NCBI GenBank assembly: GCA_025093555.1
Contig: JAIWNF010000046.1
Coordinates: 62,001 to 126,000, forward strand
Length of the DNA stretch: 64,000 nucleotides
Reading direction: 5' to 3'
Source: Circinella umbellata
Taxonomy: Eukaryota > Mucoromycota > Mucoromycetes > Mucorales > Lichtheimiaceae
Under the pieces are notes generated by a model. The model searched no databases. It was not told where the DNA came from and saw only the letters and a list, made by a program, of their open reading frames with translations. Within the stretch, counting starts at the first letter, position 1. Every line of letters starts with the position of its first letter. Positions 49,688 through 62,874 of this stretch are shown piece by piece. The position numbers and the translations under genes are program-made.

Positions 49688-51003
49688 TTTTTATATATGT
49701 GTATATAAATTTCTTATATTCCACAACAGCAAAAGAAAAGAATAATGTGGAGGGTTTTTATATCTTCCCTCAACTTCTCGGAGCGGGCATGCTGTCCGAT
49801 GTATAATTTCTGGCTGCTAAAAACACGCCTTGTCGGAAAAACATACATCTGACACCGCTGTACACTTGGAAAAAAACAATTCATTAATGAATATTATCAG
49901 TCCGACAAAAAGAAGGTGCGGATCAAAAGACTTTTTGCTCCGTAAACTTCTCACTTGATTTATTACGTTTGTATGTACCTTTCATCACTTTGGAAATAAC
50001 TCCTGATTATGATGATCACAAATGTGAGTAAAAAAAAAAAGAAGAGATTGAATTAGATGTCTTATTTGAATAGAAAATTAAAAAGTTACTACAAGATTGG
50101 ACTTTAGCATATAGATATCCATGATCATTTAGTGAACAACTTTTTTTTCTTAAGAAAAAAAAGAGCTACCATCCGGATTCTTCTATGATCTACGCTGTGT
50201 CACACCTAAGATAATTTAATTTTTGACTTATTCACGGGCCAAATGTTTTTGCGATAAAGAATTCGCATAAAAATGTTTCCGGGTAAATACTATTACCTTT
50301 TAATTGTCAACAAATCAAATCGTTTCGATTATCCTCCCTTGTGCGATTTACGTGCATGTTAAGAAAAAGCTATTGTTGAAATATCATATCTAAATTATTT
50401 TCTACTAATATATTTACTATTCTAGAAGTCTAAAATCATATATTACTTTACGGGCCAGATATTTTTGCGGTAAAAAAAAAATCATAAATATATTAAGCCT
50501 AATAGTATTGCCTTGCATGTTCAACTAATTAAATTATTATAGTACATGGCTTAACCCCCTTTGATTTGATGTTTTTATCGGGTTTCTATATCGATATAGA
50601 ACGATCTCTCCTGGTGGCATCGATTGTGTCTATAACTTTATATTGCAATCGTGAAAAAATTTCAAATAAAAAGAGCATTACGTTACAACACTATTTAATG
50701 TTTGTTAAGAGTTAAAAGTGAAAATCAAGAAAGAAAGGTGTACCTTTTCTCTTATTCTAATTGCTGTTCTTGCCTTTACTATTTTTGAACATATCAAAAT
50801 TTTAATAGGTAATTTATTATAAAAATACATATATATGCCTTTATGAAGATGAATGGATGTTAATTAAGAAAAAAAAAGAATGAAAGAAATGTGTATAATC
50901 TAAGTTTATAATTGTACTTAAATATAGGAAAAAAAAAGAGTGAGAAAAGGAATGTATGGATCAATAGAGGTAAACTATAAAACTTTATATTTTATAAAAC
51001 ATA
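49688..51003. other. spacer between tandem P450 genes
   Basis: 1.3 kb with a diverged direct repeat pair (see 50232-50537). No gene seen. Confidence 0.5.
50232..50537. repeat. diverged direct repeat pair, offset about 216 bp
   Basis: About 90-bp copies at 50232-50321 and 50448-50537 share CGGGCCA(A/G)AT, TTTTTGCG(A/G)TAAA and TATT(A/G)CCTT, followed by a similar TCAAC(A/T)AAT tail. Confidence 0.6.
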
Positions 51004-53082
51004 TTATTTCTTTTCAATGATGGCACTACCAAATGGCATAGCAGTAGCTATAGTAGTTGGGAAAATGACATCACTAGATGGACGTATCTTATAATCACGA
51101 ATTAAAAGAGAAATTATGGTCTTGATTTCTTGAATTGCAAACCAACGACCACTATTATATTTGTTGAATGAATAATTATGTATAGTTTGTATTAGTCAAA
51201 TGTTTTATTATATCATACACATACACATACACACACTTTGCACCCTACACGTAATTAAAGTATACAGTTTAGAAAAATAAGAAAAAAAAACTTACGGGCA
51301 TGCATGTTTTCCTTCACCAAAGACAAGATAATCATCTCCAATCTTTGTACTAGGACGACCTGAGTTTAAAAATCTATAAGGTTTGAATTCGGAACGATCT
51401 TCATCGGCAATCTTGTATTCATCCCAACCATTATATTGTTGGTTGTACCAAGCATTAATTAAAACATCTTCGCCTAATAAATAATTGAAGCAAAATTAGC
51501 TTCGCAATCCCCACAAACTAATAATACGTATCAATTATATTTTGACTTTTTTTTTCTTTTTCTTTTTTCTTTTTTTTTTTTGGTTATTACCTGGTGGAAT
51601 AACTGTGCCATTACTCAAAACGATTTTATCCTTTCCAACATTTGAATGAGGAAGTTCATAAAATTCATTGCGAAGTCGCATTGATTCACGGACAATACTG
51701 TCTAATTTAGGAAGACCTTTGACAATTTCAAAAGTAAAAACGTCTCTAGCAGCGCCATTAGGATTGATACCATTATTTTCCAAAATTTCCTTTTGTTCCT
51801 CCAAAAGTTCTTCTATTAATTCAGGTTGTTGAAGAATTCGATAAAGAACGATAGTTCCATTTTCACTTGTAGTATGAATAGAAGCAAAAATCAAAGCCAT
51901 AATGTAATTTACAAGATGAGAAGTAACGGTCGCATTCTTGGGAATCTTGACGTTTTCGATTAAATCTTGAAGAACATCGACCTATTTTTTTTTGTTGTAT
52001 AATTCAATGAATATATATGTATAAATGTGATAACCTCTCAGAGTGTATTAAATGAGTTGAATTGAAATGATGATAACATACTGGACGATCCCAACCATCA
52101 GGATTTTCTTTGGCTGCCTTCATACGCCGCTCAATTTCAGGACCCATAGCACTTGTCATTTTTTCACGATAATAACGAACGCTAGGAGAGAACTTACCGA
52201 TGGCCCTAAGATATCATAACTTATGTTAATATATCACTAGCTTTATAATGTTTAGTTTTTGATTTTTTAAAAAAAAACACTTTTACATACCACATTCGGT
52301 AATATAAGAATGTATCAAAAGGTTCGAGCCATGATTCCACACGAATCATAGATCCAATATCTGTGGTAATATTTTGAAAAACATCGATCAATTCATCATC
52401 CTTGGCCAGTTCTTTACCAACAAAGACAGATGCACTTGCACGTGCAACCATTCTTTGAACAAGTGGAAACATATGAGGTAATTCCTTTGGTTCTAATTGA
52501 AAATAACAATAATAATTGTTTTAATACTGTTAGTCATGAGGCTATTTCCTCTTTTAATTGCTCTAATAATAAAAATTACCTTTGAGATCCCCCACGATTT
52601 CTTTGAGACCAATATCCAACTATTATAATAAATAACAGTAATGCGTTTAAGTTAATGATGGAGTATTATAATATAAATTAATGGCAATTAAAAAAGAAAT
52701 ATTTTACGTTTTCTACGGCACGAGCAGTGAAATATTTAAGATTTGGTGTTAAATGTTTAACTACAACTTTTCGTCCTTCATCATTGGGGATAGAACCTAG
52801 TGGGATTCCTGCCATTAATGGCATGTTAAATCTCTGTATAATAATAAATTTCGTTAATAAGTTTTATTTATTTAATAATAGAAAAAACAAATGGTTCATG
52901 TAAATGGGTTTACTTACTCTGTTGGTACCAGCAAAGAAATCAAAATCATTGTTTAGAAATACTTCGCGGACATATCTACCCGAAACGACGGTATATAACT
53001 AAGAATATAAAGAAATATAGATAATTACAGTTTTCCTTATTTAATATAAAAGTTTCAATTGCTTTCTAGAAAAGTATAAACA

Positions 53083-53122
<40 letters not shown>

Positions 53123-53523
53123 AAGAGGTAAAGAGATCATACACGACCAAAGAGATGCACTCTATAGACGGGGCCGAGTTTTTCTGTCCATTTTTGAATG
53201 AATTCTCGTGGGTTTTTACGAAACTCAGCTGATGAACCGTTGAGAGGATTGCTGTAAGGTACAACAGGACAACCATCACTTGGACCCTTATTAAACAAAA
53301 TATATTTTTTAATGTTAATAAAAAAAACAAGAAGAAATAAGGAGAACATTAATTGTGTAATATATTTATATATATGCACCTGGAAAAAAAGTTTATATAA
53401 TGAATAACTTGTTACAGCTGTTGCTGCAGCAATAACACCGAGTGTTTGTTGTTGATGTGATGATAAATTGATATCTTTAACAGAATCAACAATTTGATTA
53501 ATGCTTTTAGAAATGTCCACCAT
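51004..53523 (-). CDS. cytochrome P450, tandem copy B
   Basis: Ten exons (53523-53380, 53286-53143, 52998-52918, 52833-52708, 52619-52580, 52492-52291, 52205-52082, 51981-51591, 51473-51296, 51151-51004) join to 525 aa. Exons 1-5 and 8 have exactly the lengths of copy A (144, 144, 81, 126, 40 and 391 nt). Motifs: FASIHTTSENG, ESMRLR, FGEGKHACPGRWFA, heme ligand C476. Highly similar to copy A throughout (for example MVARASASVFVGKELAK versus MVSRASASVFVGTKLCQ). The intron between exons 2 and 3 carries a CA repeat. It arose by tandem duplication and both copies look intact. Confidence 0.93.
53087..53116. repeat. CA microsatellite (15 units)
   Basis: Lies in the second intron of P450 copy B, about 30 bp from the exon 2 donor. 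The corresponding intron of copy A lacks it. Confidence 0.85.
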
Positions 53524-56500
53524 AGTTTATGATAATAATAACAAAAAGGAAAGGATAAAAAGAAGTGTAATAATTAAACATTATTTTTGATCTTCACTTT
53601 TAATATTTTTCCTTTTTTCGGCGCAGACCCCGCTTTGTTTCTTATATCTTATAAAACAATATGCTTCATTATCCATTTACGGTTAAAAGCTAAATGAAAT
53701 TTGGAGGAAGTTCGGAAGAAATGACGATTTGACACCGCGCATGTTTTCAGCCCCCCTTCCTTTTGCCATGCTTTCTCTTTCCCTCTTGGCACCATGCGAA
53801 TACCAAAGGATAAAAATATCAAATCTATTCTGTTCCTAATATAAAAAATGGAAATAAATTTATTAATACTATCAACTTATTATTTTGTATGATGAGACAA
53901 ATATACATTTAGTCATTTAATTTTTTTTTATTTAAAAAGATTAAAAAAGAAAAATTGATCGTAATACTAAATCGTTTTCCGATCGTAAAAAAAACCCCCA
54001 TTGTTTAGGTAAATGTTACTTTGTAACACTAGATCACATTATACCTTATGGGTAACTTTTTTTCTTGCCTCCCCCCTCCCTAAAGATTTTCTCCACACTT
54101 TTGATTCTTTTGTTATACTTTTTTTTTTTTGGCTCACTTTTTCATTGAACTTCTCTTTATTTTGCAATTCAATGATGAGAATCAACATATTTTCTTTTCT
54201 TAACTATACATAAATTAGGATGATCACATGGAATTCTTTCTCAAAGTTGATTTTTGTATAAAAAAAACAGAAGCCACAGAGGGGATCAGGATACTCTGAC
54301 GAAAGGTTCGGTCCCATTTTACAAAGCTTTATATTTCAATAATTCGGATGAAATTAGGACCGTGCGAGTTCCTAGCAGGATCTCTTCTCAGCCCATTCCT
54401 CTCTGCACCCGGTTCGTTATAAAAGCTGGACTCTGCTACTATTTTATTTTTATTATTATTTTTTACTTTTCCATACATGCAATAATATACTTTCCATCTT
54501 TGGCGGATCAATTATAAAGAAGATTTTTTACAAGAACCACACAATCTATTCTTATTATCAACTTTTTTTTTCGTCTTATGTAGTATAAAAATAGACAAAA
54601 ACACTTTGATCACATAAAACATCCAATAGGTTTGGTTGTACTTCTTTTTTTTTATAATATGTAAAAAAAAATCGTGAAGGATTTGGTAATTGAGGAGAAT
54701 TGAAAATTGTATCTTAGAAACAGTATTATTGTTAAATATATCTAATAATTTATTATAGTGCTTTGTTTTTGTCATGGTTCATCAAAGAGGACAAAAAATT
54801 CTATTGATAAAACTGTGAATGGTGTTTTACTTTTTAATAATTTAAATGACTTGGGAGTTGTCTTCCATTGTGTGCTACATACTAAATATGTCAACACCCT
54901 TTCATATATTCCGACAATGGAAAAATAAATATGAATGTATCAAATTTATCATATTTTTCACACTTTTTATCAATATTTTTATTTTCCTGTCTATAATTTA
55001 ATTTTAATTGAGTTTTCTCGCTTAGACATATACATAACTTGAAATTAAAAGTGGTTGCTTTTTTCTCACTGAATAATGAAGCTTTATATTTCTCATTATT
55101 ATCTATTTAACATAATCAGCCTTTTTATGCTAGTATAACAATTAGTATTAAATGTATGCTAAAAATAAAATTCATAGCAGAGCTTTCCCCCGATCGGTTT
55201 CACAAACAACTTATGTATTTCGGACAACGTGTGTCAAGTGCCCCGAACATATGGATCTGAGTATTAGTGACTCTTTACCCAATCTGCTTTTTATCTATCC
55301 CCCATTCATAATTCTTAATACCGCGCAATAAATTATTGAATGATATGACTTCTTAAGCTACTCTGTTACGTTACTATTTTTTTAAGGTTTTCTCTCGTGA
55401 AGATCTTTTAAACAACAAGTTTGATTAAAGTATATCTTCAATAAGATTTGAAGTTTACTCTTTAGCTTAACATATACGTATGAATTGTTAGATTTTTTTC
55501 AAACAAAGGATATACTTTGCCATCATCATACCTATTATATGAAGAAAGAAAACTAGCATAACTTACAGTATCAATTTCATACACTTCATAAATATTTATG
55601 TAAAGAGATAGCCTGGACACATCTAATACATTTAGGTTTTAACAAGAGCTAGCATTTGCTTTCGCTGTCATTAATACTTATGATATGTATTCTATTAGAA
55701 TGTACAAATTTCAGGGTCATATTACTGTGTAGATACGTATTGTGCGCATATTTAAACAATTTCATCAAAAGGACTAATAATGATATTATAGCTTTTGTCC
55801 TTTGGTTTTAGTACTGCTATAGCTTTTTTGTTTATTTTTATCTGAATTCTGACAGTTTGAATATTATATTCTTTCTGTAATTATATATACAAATAATAAC
55901 CGTTGAATTTGAAGTTCAACTTGTTGTTGAGTCATGAAGTGTATGCTGTCATATATGTAAAAGTATATTTTGATAATATCGATAATACATGGAACGAAAA
56001 TTAAAATTTTTTATAAGCATACATGTGACCAAGAGCCTTTTTTTTTCATCAGCTGCTACATATTTATATAGTAACAATGAAGATTATTAATTGTTGCATT
56101 TCTCATTTACGTAGGCTACGTAAGAAAAGAAAAAATAAATCCCGTGAATAAATAAAGTGAAAATAGTAGCGTTTTGTAACTGGTATTATTGACAATTCTC
56201 TTCTTTCTTATTGAAATGTTTACTATATGATTTAAAGCAGGTCATTGCAGTAATAATAAACATCTTTCTTTTTGAATAAAGTTCCCAAGAGCTGATATGT
56301 ACAATAATTGTATGTTGTTATTGATACCAGTAATTATTTGTTGGAAAATATAATATCAACAATATTGTCATTATTTATTTTTCGGTCACATGAGAAGGAA
56401 AGATAAGATAATCTTTACTTTGTACCTATTTATTTGATTTTGATATGTGTGTTAGCGAGTTTATTAGGAGATTAGTGTTGTTGTTTTCCATTATAAAATG

Positions 56501-58724
56501 TTTAACAGGTGGATAAACCAGTGTCAACTTTACTATGATGTTAGCTAACACAATAGTTTCTTTACCGTGTTTTTTTTAAAGAAAAGAACCCAGTACTTAA
56601 GGTATTGTCCAATCATAATGATACAGTGGAAAGCGATACATTTAATAAGTAAATGACAGGGAAAAGAAGTTCAATTATGAGATACCTTAAAGACTTTTAT
56701 AGGAAGTGAACTGCATGTCTTCTACTACATTTTTTGTTTAGATACATATATTTTATAATAGTTTGTTGAAACCATATGCGAATCAAAATATGCGAGGGAT
56801 ACTATCACTAAAGTAAGATGAAGTGTGAACCATGATTAATAATGGTATGACAGTCATCTCGTATAAAGTGAAGGCATTTAGCCAATAGAAGTCATAATAA
56901 TGATTGTAAATCATTTATATTAATATCTAGAAAAACAGTGTCACACATAAATACAGCTTCTCTGCATATATCATTTATTAAACAAGATCTATATACTTAT
57001 ACACATGTATACATAAACTGTGTAAGTGTGTATGTGATGCTAAAGATTTCAAAGCCTTGCAGATATTTTTATTACTGAAAATGACACACATTTACACAAA
57101 AGAAATAACTTTACAAAACATGTTATGTATTTATAATTCAAAGTAACTATTAGAAGAGTAATTTATCTTCTTTATTTTTTTACAAAGAAAAATAAGTGAA
57201 ATGCCTTTAACTAGAGTTTCAAGTTTACATTTTATTATGATATGAAAAATGACGCTAACTGTTGTAATACTAAAGATGATGATCTAATTACTTCTTTTCG
57301 GTGGAAAGTAATGACTAATGACAGACATAGACAAAAAGAGTGATTTTTAATGACTAGCTATCTGCGTATTCAACTATCCTAAATGTACACAGAATTAAAT
57401 TAGTTATTATTTTTTCTGATTGCTTAGAAAAGTGTTTTTTTTTCTTGAATGATCTTTTGAAATTTTTTAAATATGACTTGTATACGTATATGGACATATC
57501 AGTCATCATCACGAACCACTTTTGAATTGAGTTTTCATATGTATCTATAGGGATGTGCTACTGGTAGTTTAATATTAAAACTATATTCATTATAAATAGT
57601 TACAATAAAAAAAGTTGTTATGTCGAGCTGAATATCTCTTTAGTCTGGTATCAAGTTGTATAATCAAATTCGTATATAAGTAGTAGTTTGCAATAGAATG
57701 AGCGCCATAATAATTGCATTTGACGAGAACAGCACAAAATAATTTTTTAAGCTACGTATTAGATATATTTTATATATCATGAAAAGACTTAGTCTTTATT
57801 TAACTACACTGTCAGATTCACAGATGCAATTATTTCTATATATCTTGTATAAGTCATATAAATAAGAGTAATCAAATTAATTATTTGAAATCAAGAAAAA
57901 AAGCCATACATGAGTGGTTTATTAGTTTAGGGGTTGACCATAGGGTGATGTCTAACTGCGTCTTTTTAAGAGATTTACGTACGTAGTTAGTTAAAAACTT
58001 GAAGCTGTCAAACCAACGCTACAGACAATTAGTTATCAAAGTAATAGTCGATATAAAAATAATTGCTGTTATAGTAACAGTCATGTAGTTCAAATTAAAA
58101 AAAAAAGTATTGCTCTAATACGAATTTCAAAGATTTTGTTACCAATTTTTTTTTTGCTTCATTAATACCTGTGAAGACGGCCCGTACGTATGGGACCATG
58201 TTAGTGAGAGGCTGAATGTAGCCATGGATTATAAAAGCAATTTTTTACGTAACTTGTCTTTTTTTTAATATTATGTTTCTTACGTACTCAATAATATTCG
58301 ACAGCACCGATATAATAATAATAATAATAAGTAGTCTATGATAAGCTCAATACTAACCCTGTGTTGGCAGAATTAAAAGACTCAATCAAAATTTGTTGTT
58401 TTTTATCCTGTTGTAATAATCTAATAAGTGATTACTATATTTCGTAATATATTAGAGAAAAATGTTTATTTCTTTTAGTAATACTGTATATACATAGTTT
58501 AGTACTGCATGCAAGTTTAGTTATAGTCTAAAGGGTTCAAATACCACTAAGTATTAATCGTCAAAACGGCATCATAGAGTAAATATTATGCTCACTTATA
58601 CATTTCATTAAGTCCATAAAATACTATTTAAATCACAAAGTGTTTTTGTTATTATAATTTATTACATATTTTATATTCAATTACTTCTTAAAAAGATTAT
58701 AATTATTATCATATATATTATACA
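53524..58724. other. 5.2-kb gene-poor region
   Basis: No supported gene on either strand. It is AT-rich with scattered T-runs. A 50-codon open patch near 55165-55330 is less AT-rich (VFRTTCVKCPEHMDLSI) but unrecognised. No satellite or TIR noticed. Confidence 0.5.
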
Positions 58725-60945
58725 TCAAAGATATCGCTTGAATACTTGCTGATATACTACTTTAACGTTAGGTGGAAAAGCAACTTGTTTGATATTCTCC
58801 GGTGTGATGAAATAATTTTTATCTAATTCGATATAACTTAATGAGGAACAATTACGAAGAGCGACTAGGTCTGCTAATCCCATGTCCATATGAGATATTT
58901 TGATATGTTCGAGTAGGGGTAGCTTGACAATGTTTGGTACCAGATTTTTAGCGAGTTCTTCTTCTCCATGCATATAATTAAAATCTAACCAGGTTAAGCT
59001 TTGAATCTTGGAGGCAGCATAGACAATATCATGATTGATACTCTCAGACTCGTCATTTATCACCAATTTGTTCAAGGACTTGTTGGTCTTGCTTTTTTCC
59101 CCACATAGTTCCAAAAATTCTCTGAGCTTATGAGAGTTAAAATCACAGCCCTCCAACACAAGTTGCGAAAGATTTGGCATTTTTTTAAAGGCATCAACTA
59201 CGCTATCTGGAATCGAACGGACCTGAGATAAATAAAGGGCGTGTAAATGAGGCATCTTGTTCTTTACCATCATGAGCGGTAATATTGTTTTACAAATAGA
59301 AATATGATCTTGAGGATCCCCAATTTCGAAGGACTCATCATTAGTAAGATCGTAATTATCAACATCATAAATACTGAGATGAATCAAATTCGATAATGGA
59401 AACGAGGTGAAAAGAGTTTTCCATCCATCAGATATTACAGATCTGAATTTAAGACGAAGAGTTAATGCACGTAACGTAATATGATTTTCCTTGATGATAG
59501 GGAGTAAACAAGATGGTGAATCGAATCTACTTGCTGAAAAATGTTTCAAACCAACAGTATCATCTAAACAATGTTCATCTGATCCAAGGCACACAGGTTC
59601 TTTTTGTGACTGATAAATGTTGAGCTCTTTGATGTTACGTCCGTATTTTTCAATTGTTTGATAAACACTATCATCACAATTTCCAATGGATAAACAACGG
59701 AGATCTGGAGAATATATCAGGAGTTTTTGTAGTTCGATATCGTTGATTTTTTCCCTTTCAGATTGTAACGCAACTCTTTTCAATCGTGTCGGCGATGAAA
59801 TTGTGATTGGTAGAAGTGCCAAAGAACAAGACTCTCTTTGTTGAACATCGTATCGAAGGGAGGTGAGATTTGGAAAGTTCACCAAAATATCAGAAAACGA
59901 GGGTATATCGGTAGATTTTGGTGAAAAAAATAAATCCAAAGAGGTAAGAGATTGAGCAACAGAAGCAAAATTTGAAATAAATCGTGCACACGAAATTGGA
60001 GTTTGTAGGAGCCCTAATTAACATTATAAAAGATGGTAAGTGTTTTTTTTTCGATTAATAATCTCTCGTCCCTCCACATTGATTTGGATTCACACAAGTT
60101 TTCTCTCCACAGGCTCACATTCTCAATAATTAAAAAGCTTTACCACTAGCTGCTATTTTCATCGATTGAAGGTTTTCAAAATTACTTGTGGGGATGTTGT
60201 TCATGTATCTTGATGTTTTTGAATTTAGAGGTAATTCAAGCTCTTGGATATGATGACTAATGGATGGCAAAAGAGTATGAACTGGAATATCACCTTCTTT
60301 TGGCTTGTCATTCCATTCGACAGCATGTATTTGCTTCCATAATTTTGAATCATTAATTATCATTTCACGCCAAGAAGAACATACGCGTGTAAATGGTGTG
60401 AGTTCTTTTTGTGAAAAATAGTTGTCAGTTATTTCATGCCTGACATCAAGTGGAAGACGGCTCAAAATATCAAATCGTTTTTTGGCCCGTGATTGTGCCT
60501 CATTTTTTCCTTGAGTTAATAAGTCATACTGCTCATCCGATCGAGGTACTAGTTGTAAGCCCCTGGAGAAAATAAAGAACGCTCGATGTTGATAGCCATA
60601 ATCTATACAAAGTCGACCTGCACGAAGATATCCGACTGAACTTTTTGGAGCAAGATAAATCATATAGTTTGCGTCGTTTAATTGCTCCTTGAGACCTTTG
60701 TTCTTTCTTGCCAATAGAGGAGAACGTGTTTTCAGGAGCTCGAATGCTATTCGGTTCGTTTCGTTAAGAATGGATTGTATACGTTCAAGAGTCGCGTCAT
60801 CTTGATCACCATCAAGTGCTTGTTCCGCAATGTCAGTAACTTGTTCCCAAATAGTATCGTACTCAATATTATTCATGACTTTTTTTTCAGGTGTTGCAGA
60901 ATCGACATTATTAGATGTCGATTCACATTCTGTTGGAATTTGCAT
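58725..60945 (-). CDS. TPR/F-box/LRR protein
   Basis: Two exons (60945-60144, 60013-58725) give 696 aa. An upstream TTG would extend the frame, but the first ATG is at 60945 (MQIPTECESTSNN). Residues about 70-155 form TPR-like helices (YMIYLAPKSSVGYLRAGRLC). The F-box lies at 162-210 (LSRLPLDVRHEITDNYF, then FTRVCSSWREMI). Irregular LRRs fill the second exon (FPNLTSLRYDV, MPHLHALYLSQVRSIPDSVV, MPNLSQLVLEGCDFNSHKLR). An SCF adaptor of an expanded Mucoromycota family; target unknown. The pseudogene at 24.7 kb shares the TPR and F-box parts. Confidence 0.85.
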
Positions 60946-61027
60946 CGTGTTCAAAGATAAAGAAAGGTGGTGTAAAACTTTTTTTATTGATTTGAATTCA
61001 GGTCATCGGTATCTGACTCATGATAGG

Positions 61028-61375
61028 TTATATGTGTGTTATAAAGTTTCTGATTTTGGATAGGCGTTCCAAAATATTACGAGAACTGCTATGCCTCTTT
61101 ATTTGGTAATTTGTGTTACCATTATTATTTCTATATTTAATCATTTTTATGAACACAGCGATGGGAGGTGTGTGTTCTATTGGAATATTCTCAACTAGTT
61201 CCATTGCCTCTTTTGTTGGCTTGTCTTGTGAATATGCCTCGATAAAACGCCACGCTTTGTTATAAAAGCGACAAATAATGATGGGTTCTTAAAAATGATA
61301 CTTAAAGTGTGGATTTACAAAATCTTGATTCGGTGTGAAGCTGAAGCCTCTAGAAATTGGTGGAAAATATTGGCG
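61028..61375 (-). pseudogene. decayed coding remnant, possibly transposase-like
   Basis: The minus-strand frame 61288-61028 lacks an ATG at its start but is coding-like (PIIICRFYNKAWRFIEAYSQ, then IEHTPPIAVFIKMIKYR). The upstream part continues in another frame (RQYFPPISRGFSFTPNQDFV, about 61289-61375). The YNKAWRFIEAYS block reminds me of a repetitive, probably transposon-derived family in these fungi. This rests on memory of pattern, not on a search. Confidence 0.35.
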
Positions 61376-61712
61376 ATTATAAGTGAAATGCACCATATGG
61401 AGACCGAAAAAACATAATTATGTTTTATCCTGTGATCTACAGTTATTATAATTATATAGCTTGATAATGTTTATGAATCTGATATCATCAGTTTAATTTT
61501 TCAATGAATAAAAGTTTAAATTTCTTCTCTTTTCTGACTACATCGTTAAATGTACACTGGAGTGGGTACTGTAATCCATAGTGAGAATGGTAAACAATAA
61601 GTATATATTTTTTATGTAAACATATGAGCGGTTAAATAAATGCCATTCATGTCCTAGGGTTTATAAATTTGTTTGATAATTTTTATTTGCAAAGGTGTCC
61701 ATAAATAAGCTT

Positions 61713-62672
61713 TTACTTTTTTTCACGAGTGGATATATGATATTGAATACTAGTGCCAGCTACAGTGTACCCAAGTCGTGCATACATATTATTATTTGGA
61801 TTTTGATAGTGTACAACTAATAAGTTCAAATATTTATAAGTTTTTAATTCTTGAAGAGAGAATGCAGCCACCATTGCACTTCCATATCCACGTCCTCGAT
61901 ATTCAAGAGGTGTATATACATATCCTATCGAAGAACCATATCGCATCGGTCTTCTTCTCCATATCATTCCCATTGGTATTCCTTTACAATCACACCAAAA
62001 ATAAACATTGCCTTTAACAAGTTCTTCTGCGCATTCAAAATGTATTCCATCCAGAAAACTATCACTATGTTTATCTGGACGAATCAATTCTTCATAATGA
62101 CTAATAAATCCGATCATCCAATCTATCACCAAGGGTAATTCAATCAAAGTACTATTTCGTAAAAAAAAACCTTCTTTTCTACCAAATGCAATTGCTTTTG
62201 AAGTTTCTAGCTGTTCTATAGGTGGAGATACATAACTCCAAAATGGATCGTTACTTGTTGTAAGTAGTGTTGAGGGTGATATAAATTCCCAAGATTCTTT
62301 AACAAGTTCAAGACTTGCTGAATTGTATCCTTGAATAATTTTAACAATTGTAGGCGCATCGATAAAATCTTGTACCAAAAGTTGAACAGCATCACATTGG
62401 ATTTTTTCATCTTTAGAAAGCAATAATGAAGGAAATGCCATATCATCGTTGAATGCTGCCATGGCAAATATAAGTTCTTCTTTTTCTTCATTATTATTCT
62501 TCTCCTTTTTCCATACAGCACCACAATAAGAATTGTCTAAAGTTTCTTTTTCTGCTAATTTGGTGGCAGCCCATATTAAAAATCCATGATCCAATTCATT
62601 TTCTTCAAGTTGTTGTAGGGTTTCTGATAAAAATGTTTTCGCGTTTTGATAACGACGAACTGATAATCCCAT
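61713..62672 (-). CDS. GNAT-family N-acetyltransferase-like protein, copy 2
   Basis: Intronless, 319 aa, ATG at 62672 (MGLSVRRYQNAKTFLSETLQ). It is paralogous to copy 1 along its whole length: NSYCGAVWKK matches NSYCGAVWKH, and the CoA loop YRGRGYGSAMVAAF at about 258-271 matches FRGRGYAGSMVAAF. The last strand is NMYARLGYTVAGTSIQYH. Function unknown beyond the fold. The two copies differ in the middle, consistent with an old duplication. Confidence 0.85.
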   Translation of the reverse strand: MGLSVRRYQNAKTFLSETLQQLEENELDHGFLIWAATKLAEKETLDNSYCGAVWKKEKNNNEEKEELIFAMAAFNDDMAFPSLLLSKDEKIQCDAVQLLVQDFIDAPTIVKIIQGYNSASLELVKESWEFISPSTLLTTSNDPFWSYVSPPIEQLETSKAIAFGRKEGFFLRNSTLIELPLVIDWMIGFISHYEELIRPDKHSDSFLDGIHFECAEELVKGNVYFWCDCKGIPMGMIWRRRPMRYGSSIGYVYTPLEYRGRGYGSAMVAAFSLQELKTYKYLNLLVVHYQNPNNNMYARLGYTVAGTSIQYHISTREKK

Positions 62673-62874
62673 GAAGAAAAAACAAATAAATATATAACGA
62701 TATACAGTGATAGGTATAAAAAACGAAGTTCAATTGTTATTATATAAAACTTTTATTGTTAACAACAGAAAAAATAAATCTTACACAAATTGAGTCATAA
62801 AAATTAACCTTTTATATTGTTTTTTTTGGTTCTTCGGGATTTTTTTTTACTATTTTTGGTAAAACTCATTGGGT

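Noticed and set aside
53055..53330. 91-codon frame with Cys-Val repeats
   Set aside because: It is the CA microsatellite in an intron of P450 copy B.
54281..54440. possible tRNA or small RNA near a GGTTCGGTCCC string
   Set aside because: No matching acceptor stem or A-box can be paired. Nowhere in the window did I find a convincing tRNA.
60946..60954. upstream TTG start for the TPR/F-box/LRR gene
   Set aside because: An ATG three codons further in is the natural eukaryotic start.
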